Origin: Chitinophagales bacterium
GTDB taxonomy: Bacteria > Bacteroidota > Bacteroidia > Chitinophagales > UBA8649
DNA length: 64,000 nucleotides
Reading direction: 5' to 3'
Assembly: GCA_020635975.1 (NCBI GenBank)
Contig: JACJYT010000012.1
Location: 1-64,000, forward strand
The position numbers and the translations under genes were made by a program. Under the pieces are notes generated by a model, which saw only the letters and a program-made list of their open reading frames with translations, had not been told where the DNA came from and made no database searches. This document shows, piece after piece, positions 41,714-50,291 of this stretch. Within the stretch, counting starts at the first letter, position 1. The number at the start of each line of letters is the position of its first letter.

Positions 41714-44533
41714 TTACTTGCTTAGATACATCGACTTCAGTTTGATTAACTCTCTGAAGTGAGCATCTTTGGTATCTTTTATAAAATAAATTGCCTCTCC
41801 CGTACTTTTCATTTCTGGTCCAAGTTCTTTATTTACATTAGGGAACTTATGGAAAGAGAAAACGGGCTCTTTAATGGCGAAGCCATCCATTTCATTTTTA
41901 AAATTAAAATCACTTAATTTTTTATTGCCTAGCATCACTTTTGTAGCAACGTTTAAATAAGGTTCTTTGTAGGCCTTGCTAATAAATGGTGTAGTTCTAG
42001 ATGCTCTTGGGTTGGCTTCAATTACATAAACCTCTTCGTTTTTAATGGCAAATTGAATATTGATCAAGCCCTTTACATCTAAAGCTCTTGCTATTTTATC
42101 GGTATATTCTTCCATTTTGCGAATTACCTCTGCGCTCAAAGAAAAAGGAGGAAGTACCGCATTGCTATCTCCAGAATGTATTCCTGCAGGCTCAATGTGT
42201 TCCATCACTCCCATCACATGTACTTGATCGCCATCAGAAATGGCATCTACCTCTGCCTCAGATGCTCTATCTAAGAAATGATCAATAAGTATATTATTGT
42301 CGGGGTGATGCTTAATAATCTTCATTACTGCAGTCGTAAGCTCATCGTCGTTAATCACAATTTTCATTCTTTGTCCACCAAGAACATAGCTTGGTCGAAC
42401 CAATACCGGATAACCCACTTCATGTGCTACTTCTATGGCTTCTTCAGCAGTTTTTGCCGCACCATATCTTGGATAAGGAATGCCTAATTCTTTTAACTTA
42501 TCAGAAAACCTTTCTCTATCTTCAGCCATGTCCATATTGTCATAGCTCGTTCCAATAATCTTAATACCAAAATCTCTCAATTTTTTAGAGAGTTTAAGAG
42601 CCGTTTGTCCACCCAATTGAACAATAACTCCTTCTGGCTTTTCATAGTCAATTAGCTCTCTTAAATGCTCCCAAAAAACGGGTTCGAAATACAATTTATC
42701 CGCTATATCAAAATCTGTTGAAACAGTTTCTGGATTGCAATTCATCATGATGGCCTCATAGCCTGCTTCTTTGCACGCTTGTATACCGTGCACACAGCAA
42801 TAATCAAATTCTATACCTTGTCCAATTCTGTTCGGACCACTACCCAAAACTATAATTTTCTTTTTATCGCTAGCGATACTTTCGTTCTCGGCTTCGAAAG
42901 TAGAGTAGTAGTAAGGAGTCAAAGCTTCAAATTCTGCAGCACAGGTATCTACCAATTTATAGACGCGCTTGATATTCATCGCATGACGTTTTTCGTATAC
43001 CTGATCTTCTGTTATATTTCCCATTAAATAAGCTATCTGGGCATCCGAATAGCCCTTTTGCTTGATGTCTAACATGAAATCTTTAGAAATGGTATCTAAA
43101 CTTAGCTTTTGAATTTGCTTGTCTAGATCTACGAGCTCTTGAATTTGGTACAAATACCATTTATCAATTTTTGTCATTTCAAACAACTTATTGATTGGTA
43201 CGCCTAAGCGAATAGCATCTTTAATGCGGAATATTCTATCCCAAGTTGGTTTTTGTACTCCTTCAAGAATATCTTCGGTTCTCATCCAATGTTGTCCATC
43301 GGCTCCCAAACCAATTCGGTTATTTTCTAGAGATTGACATGCCTTTTGTAGAGCTTCTTGGAAACTTCTACCTATAGCCATTACTTCGCCAACCGACTTC
43401 ATTTGTAATCCAAGCTCGGTATCTGCTCCCTTAAATTTATCAAAATTCCATCTTGGCATCTTCACAATTACATAATCCAAACTTGGTTCAAAGTAAGCGG
43501 AAGTATTTCCTGTAATTTGATTTTTAAGTTCATCTAGAGTGAAACCTATAGCCAGTTTAGCAGCTATCTTAGCTATTGGATAGCCCGTAGCTTTTGAAGC
43601 CAAAGCCGATGATCTCGATACTCTTGGGTTCATCTCGATGGCATAAACCTCTTCTGTTTCAGGGTTTACCGAAAATTGTACATTACATCCACCCGCGAAA
43701 TTGCCTAATTTTTGCATCATTAGCTTCGCTTGGTTTCTCATTTCCTGATATACCTTATCGCTTAAGGTCATAGCAGGAGCTACGGTAATAGAATCTCCAG
43801 TATGTACACCCATCGGGTCGAGGTTCTCTACCGTACAAATTACCACTACATTGTCTGCCTTGTCTCTTAAAAGTTCTAATTCATATTCCTTCCAGCCAAT
43901 TACCGCTTTTTCTACTAAGACCTCATGAGTAGGAGAGGCTTCCAATCCTCTAGTTAGTTTTACATCTAAATCTTCTTTGCTGTGAACAAAACCTCCTCCG
44001 TAACCACCTAGCGTATAAGACGGACGAATTACTAAGGGAAAGCCCAATTCTTGAGCAACTTCTTTACCTTCTAAATAGGAGTTAGCGATTTTAGAAGGGC
44101 ATATCTTTATGCCTAATTCTTGCATGAATTTTCTAAATTCTTCGCGATTCTCTGTTTTTTCTATAGCATCTAAATCGGCACCTAGAACATTTAAGCCATA
44201 TTTTTCCCATATTCCCATTTCATAGGCTTCTTTCGCCAAATTCAAGGCGGATTGTCCACCCATTGTTGGCAAAACTGAATCAATATCTGGATGCTCGCTT
44301 AAGATTTTTTCTATAGAAGCGATGTTAATGGGATCCATATAGATAAAATCTGCTGTCATCGGATCCGTCATGATGGTCGCTGGGTTATTATTCAAGAGGG
44401 TAACTTTCACCCCTTCTTCTCTTAACGAACGAGAAGCTTGTGTTCCTGAATAATCAAATTCGCATGCTTGACCAATAATAATCGGACCACTACCTATAAT
44501 AAGAATGTGTTGAACGGAAGAATTTTTAGGCAT
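41714..44533 (-). CDS. carB: Carbamoyl-phosphate synthase large subunit, short form
   Basis: About 939 residues from the ATG at 44533. Makes carbamoyl phosphate for pyrimidine and arginine synthesis. Both ATP-grasp halves are present: ILIIGSGPIIIGQACEFDYSGTQA and MNPRVSRSSALASKATGYPIAKIAAKLA in the first, VLGSGPNRIGQGIEFDYCCVHG and EANPRASRTTPFISKAYKEPYL in the second. The E. coli enzyme has ~1073 residues; here the protein ends at the position where the C-terminal allosteric (MGS-like) domain would begin. The small subunit carA is not in the window. Confidence 0.95.
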   Translation of the reverse strand: MPKNSSVQHILIIGSGPIIIGQACEFDYSGTQASRSLREEGVKVTLLNNNPATIMTDPMTADFIYMDPINIASIEKILSEHPDIDSVLPTMGGQSALNLAKEAYEMGIWEKYGLNVLGADLDAIEKTENREEFRKFMQELGIKICPSKIANSYLEGKEVAQELGFPLVIRPSYTLGGYGGGFVHSKEDLDVKLTRGLEASPTHEVLVEKAVIGWKEYELELLRDKADNVVVICTVENLDPMGVHTGDSITVAPAMTLSDKVYQEMRNQAKLMMQKLGNFAGGCNVQFSVNPETEEVYAIEMNPRVSRSSALASKATGYPIAKIAAKLAIGFTLDELKNQITGNTSAYFEPSLDYVIVKMPRWNFDKFKGADTELGLQMKSVGEVMAIGRSFQEALQKACQSLENNRIGLGADGQHWMRTEDILEGVQKPTWDRIFRIKDAIRLGVPINKLFEMTKIDKWYLYQIQELVDLDKQIQKLSLDTISKDFMLDIKQKGYSDAQIAYLMGNITEDQVYEKRHAMNIKRVYKLVDTCAAEFEALTPYYYSTFEAENESIASDKKKIIVLGSGPNRIGQGIEFDYCCVHGIQACKEAGYEAIMMNCNPETVSTDFDIADKLYFEPVFWEHLRELIDYEKPEGVIVQLGGQTALKLSKKLRDFGIKIIGTSYDNMDMAEDRERFSDKLKELGIPYPRYGAAKTAEEAIEVAHEVGYPVLVRPSYVLGGQRMKIVINDDELTTAVMKIIKHHPDNNILIDHFLDRASEAEVDAISDGDQVHVMGVMEHIEPAGIHSGDSNAVLPPFSLSAEVIRKMEEYTDKIARALDVKGLINIQFAIKNEEVYVIEANPRASRTTPFISKAYKEPYLNVATKVMLGNKKLSDFNFKNEMDGFAIKEPVFSFHKFPNVNKELGPEMKSTGEAIYFIKDTKDAHFRELIKLKSMYLSK

Positions 44534-44625
44534 TTTCGAAATTTTCTTTGATTTCGGCAAAAGTAAGGTATAGATTTTACCTAATTTTGAATTTTGTAAG
44601 TTTATAATCCACAAAATATATACAA

Positions 44626-45774
44626 TTGGCAATTATTTTCTTTTTGGGAGCATTATTATTGGCTGTTGCATATATATGGTTAATACACTTTTATGTAAAG
44701 GGCTGGTTGAAAACTCCCCACCAAAACACAAAGTTGTCGCAAATCCCTGTTAATGGGATTACCGTAGTGGTCTCAGTAAGGAATGAAGAGGCTACCATCA
44801 AAGAATGTTTAAAGAGTATTTTAGCCCAAAATTACCCCAAAGAATTAATGGAGGTTATTGTTGTGAATGACTTTTCGACAGACAATACCTTAAAAGTATT
44901 AGAGGAATTTGCTTCTCAAGTTCGCATCTTTCGCTTAAGAGAACATTTGCCTCCTGAATTTGCACAAATAGCAAATAAGAAGAAGGCAATTAGCCTTGCA
45001 GTAAAAGAGGCACGTTTTGATTTAATACTCTGTGCTGATGGAGATTGCACTTACGGCCCAAATTGGATGCTTAGCATGGAACAATACTATGCCAAGTATA
45101 AGAAGAAGTTTGTGTCGGGCCCAGTTGATTATAATGATACCCAAGGTTTTTTGAAGAATTTTTTAATGATGGACCTTGCCGCTATGATAGGGGTTACAGC
45201 GGGAAGTATTGGACAGAAAAAGCCGGTTATGGCCAGTGGAGCTAACATGCTTTTTGAAAAGGCTGCTTTCAACGATGTGGGAGGCTATGAATCTAATGAG
45301 CACATTGCTTCTGGAGATGATGTATTCCTAATGCAGAAAATATTTTTAAAAAATAATAAAGCCATTGGTTTTGTAAAGAATACGGAAGCATTTGCAACCA
45401 CCCCCTCGCCAAGAAGTTTTAGTGAATTTCTAAATCAAAGAATTCGTTGGACCAGCAAATCGAGCAAGATGGTAGACCCCCAAGTAAAGCTCATCTTGGT
45501 GTTTAATTACTTGTTCTATTTGTCTTGTTTCCTGAGTCTTTTTATCTTGCCTTTTTATAATTTAGTTTATTTGTTTCTCGGAATCTTACTTTTGTTTTTG
45601 AAGATTTTGATTGATAGCTTGTTTTTTGGAAATATTCTAGCTTTCTACAACAAGAGCTACTTGCTGAGAAGTTTGTTAGTTATGGAAATATTGCATATTT
45701 TATATGTAAGTGCTATGGGGGTTCTAGCTCTTTTTGGTTCTTACACTTGGAAGGGTAGAAAAATAAAGAAGTAA
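44626..45774 (+). CDS. Membrane-bound family 2 glycosyltransferase
   Basis: A 382-residue enzyme with an N-terminal membrane helix (about 2-22), a GT-A catalytic domain and two or three C-terminal helices. Catalytic motifs: VSVRNEEATIKECLKSIL, VVNDFSTDNT, the DGDC metal site near 137, GDDVF and QRIRW (the QxxRW motif of processive GT2 enzymes). The start is TTG, as no ATG is available upstream. The product and acceptor are unknown. It is the first gene of a five-gene run with almost no intergenic space. Confidence 0.88.
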   Translation: MAIIFFLGALLLAVAYIWLIHFYVKGWLKTPHQNTKLSQIPVNGITVVVSVRNEEATIKECLKSILAQNYPKELMEVIVVNDFSTDNTLKVLEEFASQVRIFRLREHLPPEFAQIANKKKAISLAVKEARFDLILCADGDCTYGPNWMLSMEQYYAKYKKKFVSGPVDYNDTQGFLKNFLMMDLAAMIGVTAGSIGQKKPVMASGANMLFEKAAFNDVGGYESNEHIASGDDVFLMQKIFLKNNKAIGFVKNTEAFATTPSPRSFSEFLNQRIRWTSKSSKMVDPQVKLILVFNYLFYLSCFLSLFILPFYNLVYLFLGILLLFLKILIDSLFFGNILAFYNKSYLLRSLLVMEILHILYVSAMGVLALFGSYTWKGRKIKK

Positions 45775-46863
45775 ATGAGTAGTTTGAGTCCAAATAAAAA
45801 AGCATGGCAGAAGTTTAAAAAGAACTACTTGGCGTTGTTTGCTTTAGGCTATATTGCTATTCTTTGCTTCTTGGCTTTTTTTTCTTATGTACTAGCTCCA
45901 GATCCTACTCCGAATGCAAATGAACAATTTCAAAAATTGGCTCAGCGTTCCCCTGGATTTAGCATAGAAATGCTCCAATTGAAATCTTCTAAAGAGGAGA
46001 ATTCAAACTTTATTTCTTATCTGTTTTTTGGTAAAGAAAGGTCCTATAGCTTGTTGGCCGTCGATTCAGTAAAGGAGATTTCTGACTCAGTTCTAAAAGT
46101 TTATCCCTACGAAGGGGTGGAATACACAATTTCGAGTGCTGAGCTAGCAGATTCAGATCTAAATAATTCGATGCTTACAAAAACCTTTTATTTAGGTACG
46201 GATCAATTAGGGCGGGATATTTTAAGTAGGCTTTTATTGGGGAGTAGAGTTTCATTAATGGTGGGTTTTTTTGCGGTTCTTATATCTAGTAGCATAGGCA
46301 TATTCTTAGGTGCTTTAGCGGGTTTTTATCGCTCCTGGGTAGATAGAATTATTCTATGGAAAATGAGTATTTTTTGGTCTATTCCCACCATCTTACTTTC
46401 CATGGCACTTTATGTAAGTTTGAAATCCTATTTTTCCTCTTCTTTATGGTTAATTTTTATAGCGATTGGCTTAACGATGTGGGTAAGCATGGCAAGAATA
46501 GTTAGGGGGCAGATGATGTCGTATAGAGAAATCCAATTTGTTGAAGCAGCTGGAAGTTTGGGATATTCTGATTTTAGGATTATATTTAGGCACATATTAC
46601 CAAACTTAATTGGACCAATAGTTGTTATTATGGCGTCTAGTTTTGCAAATGCTATACTTGTTGAATCTGGCTTAAGCTTTCTTGGACTTGGTGTGCAGGC
46701 ACCAGCACCCTCGTGGGGCGGAATGTTGAGCGAGTTTAAAGATTTTATAGGAACAGACTTATCTTATTTGGCTGTACTACCTGGTTTTTTAATTATGTCC
46801 TTGGTATTGGCATTCAATTTAGTAGGTAATGGATTAAGAGATGCTCTAGACACAAAAAATTAG
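45775..46863 (+). CDS. DppC-like ABC transporter permease
   Basis: A 362-residue permease of the dipeptide/oligopeptide/nickel class. The first helix (about 18-38) is followed by a ~100-residue periplasmic insertion, then TFYLGTDQLGRDILSRLLLGSRVSL, the classic DppC/OppC entry into the core, and the EAA loop (VEAAGSLGYSDFRIIFRHILPNLIGPI) that contacts the ATPase. The partner permease, ATPases and binding protein are not adjacent. It begins directly after the glycosyltransferase stop. Confidence 0.92.
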   Translation: MSSLSPNKKAWQKFKKNYLALFALGYIAILCFLAFFSYVLAPDPTPNANEQFQKLAQRSPGFSIEMLQLKSSKEENSNFISYLFFGKERSYSLLAVDSVKEISDSVLKVYPYEGVEYTISSAELADSDLNNSMLTKTFYLGTDQLGRDILSRLLLGSRVSLMVGFFAVLISSSIGIFLGALAGFYRSWVDRIILWKMSIFWSIPTILLSMALYVSLKSYFSSSLWLIFIAIGLTMWVSMARIVRGQMMSYREIQFVEAAGSLGYSDFRIIFRHILPNLIGPIVVIMASSFANAILVESGLSFLGLGVQAPAPSWGGMLSEFKDFIGTDLSYLAVLPGFLIMSLVLAFNLVGNGLRDALDTKN

Positions 46864-46867
46864 TGAA

Positions 46868-48082
46868 GTGAACGAAGAGAATATTAAACAGTTATTAGCA
46901 ATTAAACAAAATCAACTTAGTTCCCTACTAGAGTTAACAAAGGCTATTAATAATAATTTTTCAAAGGCTGCCTTACTCAAATTGTTCGAGTTTGTTTTGA
47001 ATGGACAATTAGGCGTCAAGAATCTTGCAGTTTTTGTAAGAGAGGAAAATTGGATTCTAGAGATAAGCCAAGGCAATCCTGAAGTTGCTTCAAAAATTGA
47101 TCCTAAGCGGGATTTGACGAAATTTGAAATTATTCAAGATGTTACTAGGTATCCAGATGATTTGTACGATGGCTTTGAGATTATTATGCCAGTGGTACAT
47201 AAAAAAATGCCTTTAGCTTATGTTTTGATAGGTGGCTTAAAATTTAGTGAGTTAGAATCGCGAGATGACACCTTGAAGTTTATTGAAACTATTGCCAATT
47301 TTATTTTGGTGTCTTTAGAGAATAAAAGACTTTTTAAAATTCAATTACAACAGGAAAGAATTGGTAAAGAAGTAGAGCTAGCATCTGAAGTACAATCGAT
47401 GCTAATTCCCTCTATTTTACCAAGTAACGAGTTTGTTAGTTTTGGAGCTTTTTACAAACCCCACGGTAGTATAGGTGGAGATTATTACGATGTAATTAGC
47501 ATTGACGATTCTAGTGTTGCTTTTTGTATGTGTGATGTTTCTGGAAAGGGCTTGTCGGCAGGAATGATTATGGCTAATTTTCAAGCCCAGCTTCGTTCTT
47601 TGCTGAATAAATATGATTCCTTAGAACAATTGGTCGATTATTTGAACTTTCGACTTTACGAAATTACCAAAGGGGAAAGGTATATTACCATGTTCCTTGG
47701 TGTATATAATTTTAATAACCGGAAATTACGCTATGTCAATTCCGGACATAATCCAACACTTCTTCATCAAAATGGGGAGATTCAGTATTTAGATAAAGGC
47801 TCAACCATACTAGGTGCTTTCGATAATTTACCCGCCGTGGTTTCCGGAGAAATAGTACTTGCGAACGATGCAATGGTCTTGTGCTACACGGATGGCTTAA
47901 CAGAATTGGAAGATGATTTAGGGGAAATGTATGGTTTGGAAAGACTGAATGCATTTTTGTTTAAAAATCACAAAAATGATGTTAATACTTTTGTAGAAAA
48001 TTTAAAGCAAGAAATGATTTCCTTCAAAGGCTCTAAAGACTACAATGACGATGTTAGTGTTCTTGTAGGTAGATTTCTGTAA
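46868..48082 (+). CDS. PP2C/SpoIIE-type serine phosphatase with GAF-like sensor
   Basis: A 404-residue protein. Residues ~20-160 look like a GAF-type sensory domain. After a coiled linker (QQERIGKEVELASEVQSMLIPS) comes the RsbU/SpoIIE phosphatase domain (about 185-404) with the metal-binding GGDYYDVI, MCDVSGKGLSAGMIM, YVNSGHNP, CYTDGLTE and DYNDDVSVLV motifs. Such enzymes dephosphorylate anti-anti-sigma factors in partner-switch systems, but none is encoded here. The start is GTG, 4 nt after the permease stop. Confidence 0.93.
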   Translation: MNEENIKQLLAIKQNQLSSLLELTKAINNNFSKAALLKLFEFVLNGQLGVKNLAVFVREENWILEISQGNPEVASKIDPKRDLTKFEIIQDVTRYPDDLYDGFEIIMPVVHKKMPLAYVLIGGLKFSELESRDDTLKFIETIANFILVSLENKRLFKIQLQQERIGKEVELASEVQSMLIPSILPSNEFVSFGAFYKPHGSIGGDYYDVISIDDSSVAFCMCDVSGKGLSAGMIMANFQAQLRSLLNKYDSLEQLVDYLNFRLYEITKGERYITMFLGVYNFNNRKLRYVNSGHNPTLLHQNGEIQYLDKGSTILGAFDNLPAVVSGEIVLANDAMVLCYTDGLTELEDDLGEMYGLERLNAFLFKNHKNDVNTFVENLKQEMISFKGSKDYNDDVSVLVGRFL

Positions 48083-48111
48083 AGTTATTTTTCTCATTTA
48101 AAACAGAACAA

Positions 48112-49476
48112 TTGAGACGCCATTTCATTCTTATCTCGTTTTTCCTCCTTCAAATATTTCAAGTTAATGCTGCTTGGAAACTCATTCTAACATGGAATGA
48201 GAACGATTCTTTGGCTAGAGTAAAGGTTTTCCCCAATTTAGTAGACAACGCATCTACTGAAATATATTTTGAAACTAACATCCTAAAACAAAATGCTAAG
48301 GGAGATTTTTTAACCAGCATTCTTCATCAAAAGCCAAAGTCTACAGAGCAAAAAATGCAAAAAGCTCCACTAAAAGTAGATGCGGAGATGCAATTTTTTA
48401 GTTATGAAATTAATCTCTATTCTAGTAGTCACGTGCCAAGTAGAGCACTCCTTTCTTTTGGAAATTTAGATCTCATTAATTGGTCGGAAATTCTTTTTAA
48501 CACCAATGAGGATTCCTTAGCCTTAGAAATTGAAGTTGATTTTAAAGGGAAATCTTATAGCCTTGGAACAAAGTATTTAAGGCAGTGGCAAAACGAAATT
48601 ACCAAACTACAGGAAACGAAAGCGCTGTTGTTTATCAATAATGTTACGATTTACTCTAACGATAATTCTAAAGAGCTAAAAGATTTACTTGCAAAGAGCT
48701 TGCTTAATTTTAAATATTTAAAAGAGAAAAAGGAGGTTTATCTCTTCTTTGGCGAAGATAGTCTTCCCTCTGCAGGCCTAAATGTAAAAGGGCTTTCTTT
48801 AATTTATATCGATAAGAAATTGAAGCCGAGTTCCTACTTTTCTGAAACACAAAAGATACTGCTTCATGAGCTTTGCCATTGGCTCAGTTCCTATGAAATT
48901 CGCCCCGAAAAAGAACAAGTTTTAATAGACAAGAATTGGCTCGCCGAGGCTAGTCCAGAATATTTAAGCCTGCGCTATTTGCTAAGAAACAAATTAATTA
49001 GCGAGTTGGAGTTTTTAGAAGAGATGGAAATTAAACTACGCAAGGCACAAGAGTTTTCGTCTAAATCTTTGCATGAACTCTCTTTAGGCCTTTATGATAA
49101 TCCCGCTTATATGGATGCTTATTATAGTAAAGGAGTGATTGCTCTTCTTCTCTTAGATTTGAAATTGTTTGATCTTTCCAAGGGTAAATTAACTATAGAT
49201 TTAATTGTTAGGAATGCCTATCCAGAATTAGATGATGCCGTACAAAGAGAAGTTCCGAATGTGCTAAACGAAATGGAGAATGAGCTAGTACTAAGTTCAA
49301 AGAATTTTGATTTAAACAAATATCTCCCCATTGTTGGTTTGATTTACGAAAAACAAAAAGTACTCCCTTTTTCTAAAGAGCAAAATTTGGCTCCAATAAG
49401 ATGGGAAAATATAAGTTTTAATAAACTTGCAGATGCTGAACAAAAATCAAATTGGGAGCGTTTCATAGCTAATTAA
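48112..49476 (+). CDS. Secreted gluzincin-like metallopeptidase
   Basis: A 454-residue protein with a signal peptide (about 1-20). The zinc motif HELCH is at 252-256, and a downstream Glu (Glu279 in NWLAEASPEYLS) gives the HExxH plus Glu pattern of gluzincins. The layout, with a beta-rich N-terminal half and a helical C-terminus, resembles peptidase families M1/M61. No PDZ domain is visible. The start is TTG. Fourth in a tight run of five genes. Substrate unknown. Confidence 0.75.
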   Translation: MRRHFILISFFLLQIFQVNAAWKLILTWNENDSLARVKVFPNLVDNASTEIYFETNILKQNAKGDFLTSILHQKPKSTEQKMQKAPLKVDAEMQFFSYEINLYSSSHVPSRALLSFGNLDLINWSEILFNTNEDSLALEIEVDFKGKSYSLGTKYLRQWQNEITKLQETKALLFINNVTIYSNDNSKELKDLLAKSLLNFKYLKEKKEVYLFFGEDSLPSAGLNVKGLSLIYIDKKLKPSSYFSETQKILLHELCHWLSSYEIRPEKEQVLIDKNWLAEASPEYLSLRYLLRNKLISELEFLEEMEIKLRKAQEFSSKSLHELSLGLYDNPAYMDAYYSKGVIALLLLDLKLFDLSKGKLTIDLIVRNAYPELDDAVQREVPNVLNEMENELVLSSKNFDLNKYLPIVGLIYEKQKVLPFSKEQNLAPIRWENISFNKLADAEQKSNWERFIAN

Positions 49477-49485
49477 GAAAATAGA

Positions 49486-50211
49486 ATGAATCCAGAAGCT
49501 AAGATTTTTGATGATATTGTTAATGCCCGTCGTTCAGTAAGGAAATTTGATAGTGGCTATAAGTTCGACCATCAAGCCGTAGACAGAAGTATAGATCGTG
49601 CAATTTTATCTGCCAATAGCAGTAATATGCAGTTGTGGGAATTTTATCGTATTACAAGCGATAAGGCGAAAAAAGATATTGCTGAAATTTGTTTAAACCA
49701 GAATGCCGCTAAAACTGCAAATGAATTGTTAGTTTTTGTGGCTCGACCAGATTTGTGGAAGCAAAGACGAGGCAAACTAATTCAACATTTCCAAAGTATA
49801 ATGCCCGATAAAGAAGAGCGAAAAGCAAAATTAACCTATCAGTATTATGAAAAATGGATTCCGAATTTATATGATATTCGTTTCCCTTGGTTTAGCGATT
49901 TAGCAAAAAAAGCCTTGATTCTAAAAAATAGTTCTAAACCTTTTATGCGCGATATTTTTAGCAGGGATGTGCCCATAATATGCCATAAAAGTGTTGCTCT
50001 CGCTGCCCAAACTTTTATGTTGAGCATAAAAGCAGAAGGCTATGATTCTTGTCCGATGGAAGGTCTTGATTCTGTTCGATTAAAGACTTATTTAAACTTG
50101 CCTAAAGCTGCAGAAATTTCTATGGTAATTGGTGTGGGTAAAGGTCTCCCTGAGGGCGTTTACGGAGATCGTTTTCGTGTGCCTAAATCCGATGTAGTAT
50201 TCGAACTTTAA
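49486..50211 (+). CDS. Nitroreductase-family flavoprotein
   Basis: A 241-residue oxidoreductase. RRSVRKFDSGYKF near 15 is the FMN-phosphate-binding start and AILSANSSNMQLWEFYRI the second FMN block; GYDSCPMEGLDSVRLKTYLNLP and MVIGVGKG complete the fold. A ~35-residue insertion (about 95-150) sits over the active-site region. Electron acceptor unknown. It starts 9 nt after the metallopeptidase stop and closes the five-gene run. Confidence 0.87.
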   Translation: MNPEAKIFDDIVNARRSVRKFDSGYKFDHQAVDRSIDRAILSANSSNMQLWEFYRITSDKAKKDIAEICLNQNAAKTANELLVFVARPDLWKQRRGKLIQHFQSIMPDKEERKAKLTYQYYEKWIPNLYDIRFPWFSDLAKKALILKNSSKPFMRDIFSRDVPIICHKSVALAAQTFMLSIKAEGYDSCPMEGLDSVRLKTYLNLPKAAEISMVIGVGKGLPEGVYGDRFRVPKSDVVFEL

Positions 50212-50263
50212 AACAAATGTTGAGCAAATTCTAGTTTATTTGCCTCTAGCTTTTTAATTCTTC

Positions 50264-50271
50264 TAACTTTG
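50264..50271 (+). promoter_or_regulatory. -7 promoter element (TAACTTTG) of the helicase gene
   Basis: Matches TAnnTTTG, 20 nt before the ATG. A TTTG at 50239-50242 lies 21 nt upstream and could be the -33 element, slightly far. Confidence 0.5.
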
Positions 50272-50291
50272 CAGTGGATTAGTTTCTTGTT

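Noticed and set aside
42779..43027. Open frames antisense to carB (here and at 42088-42487)
   Set aside because: They mirror the conserved coding sequence of carB and show no signal or domain of their own.
44534..44632. A 33-residue N-terminal extension of CarB
   Set aside because: CarB proteins begin close to the ILIIGSGP motif; the ATG at 44533 fits, and the extension would overlap the divergent glycosyltransferase start.
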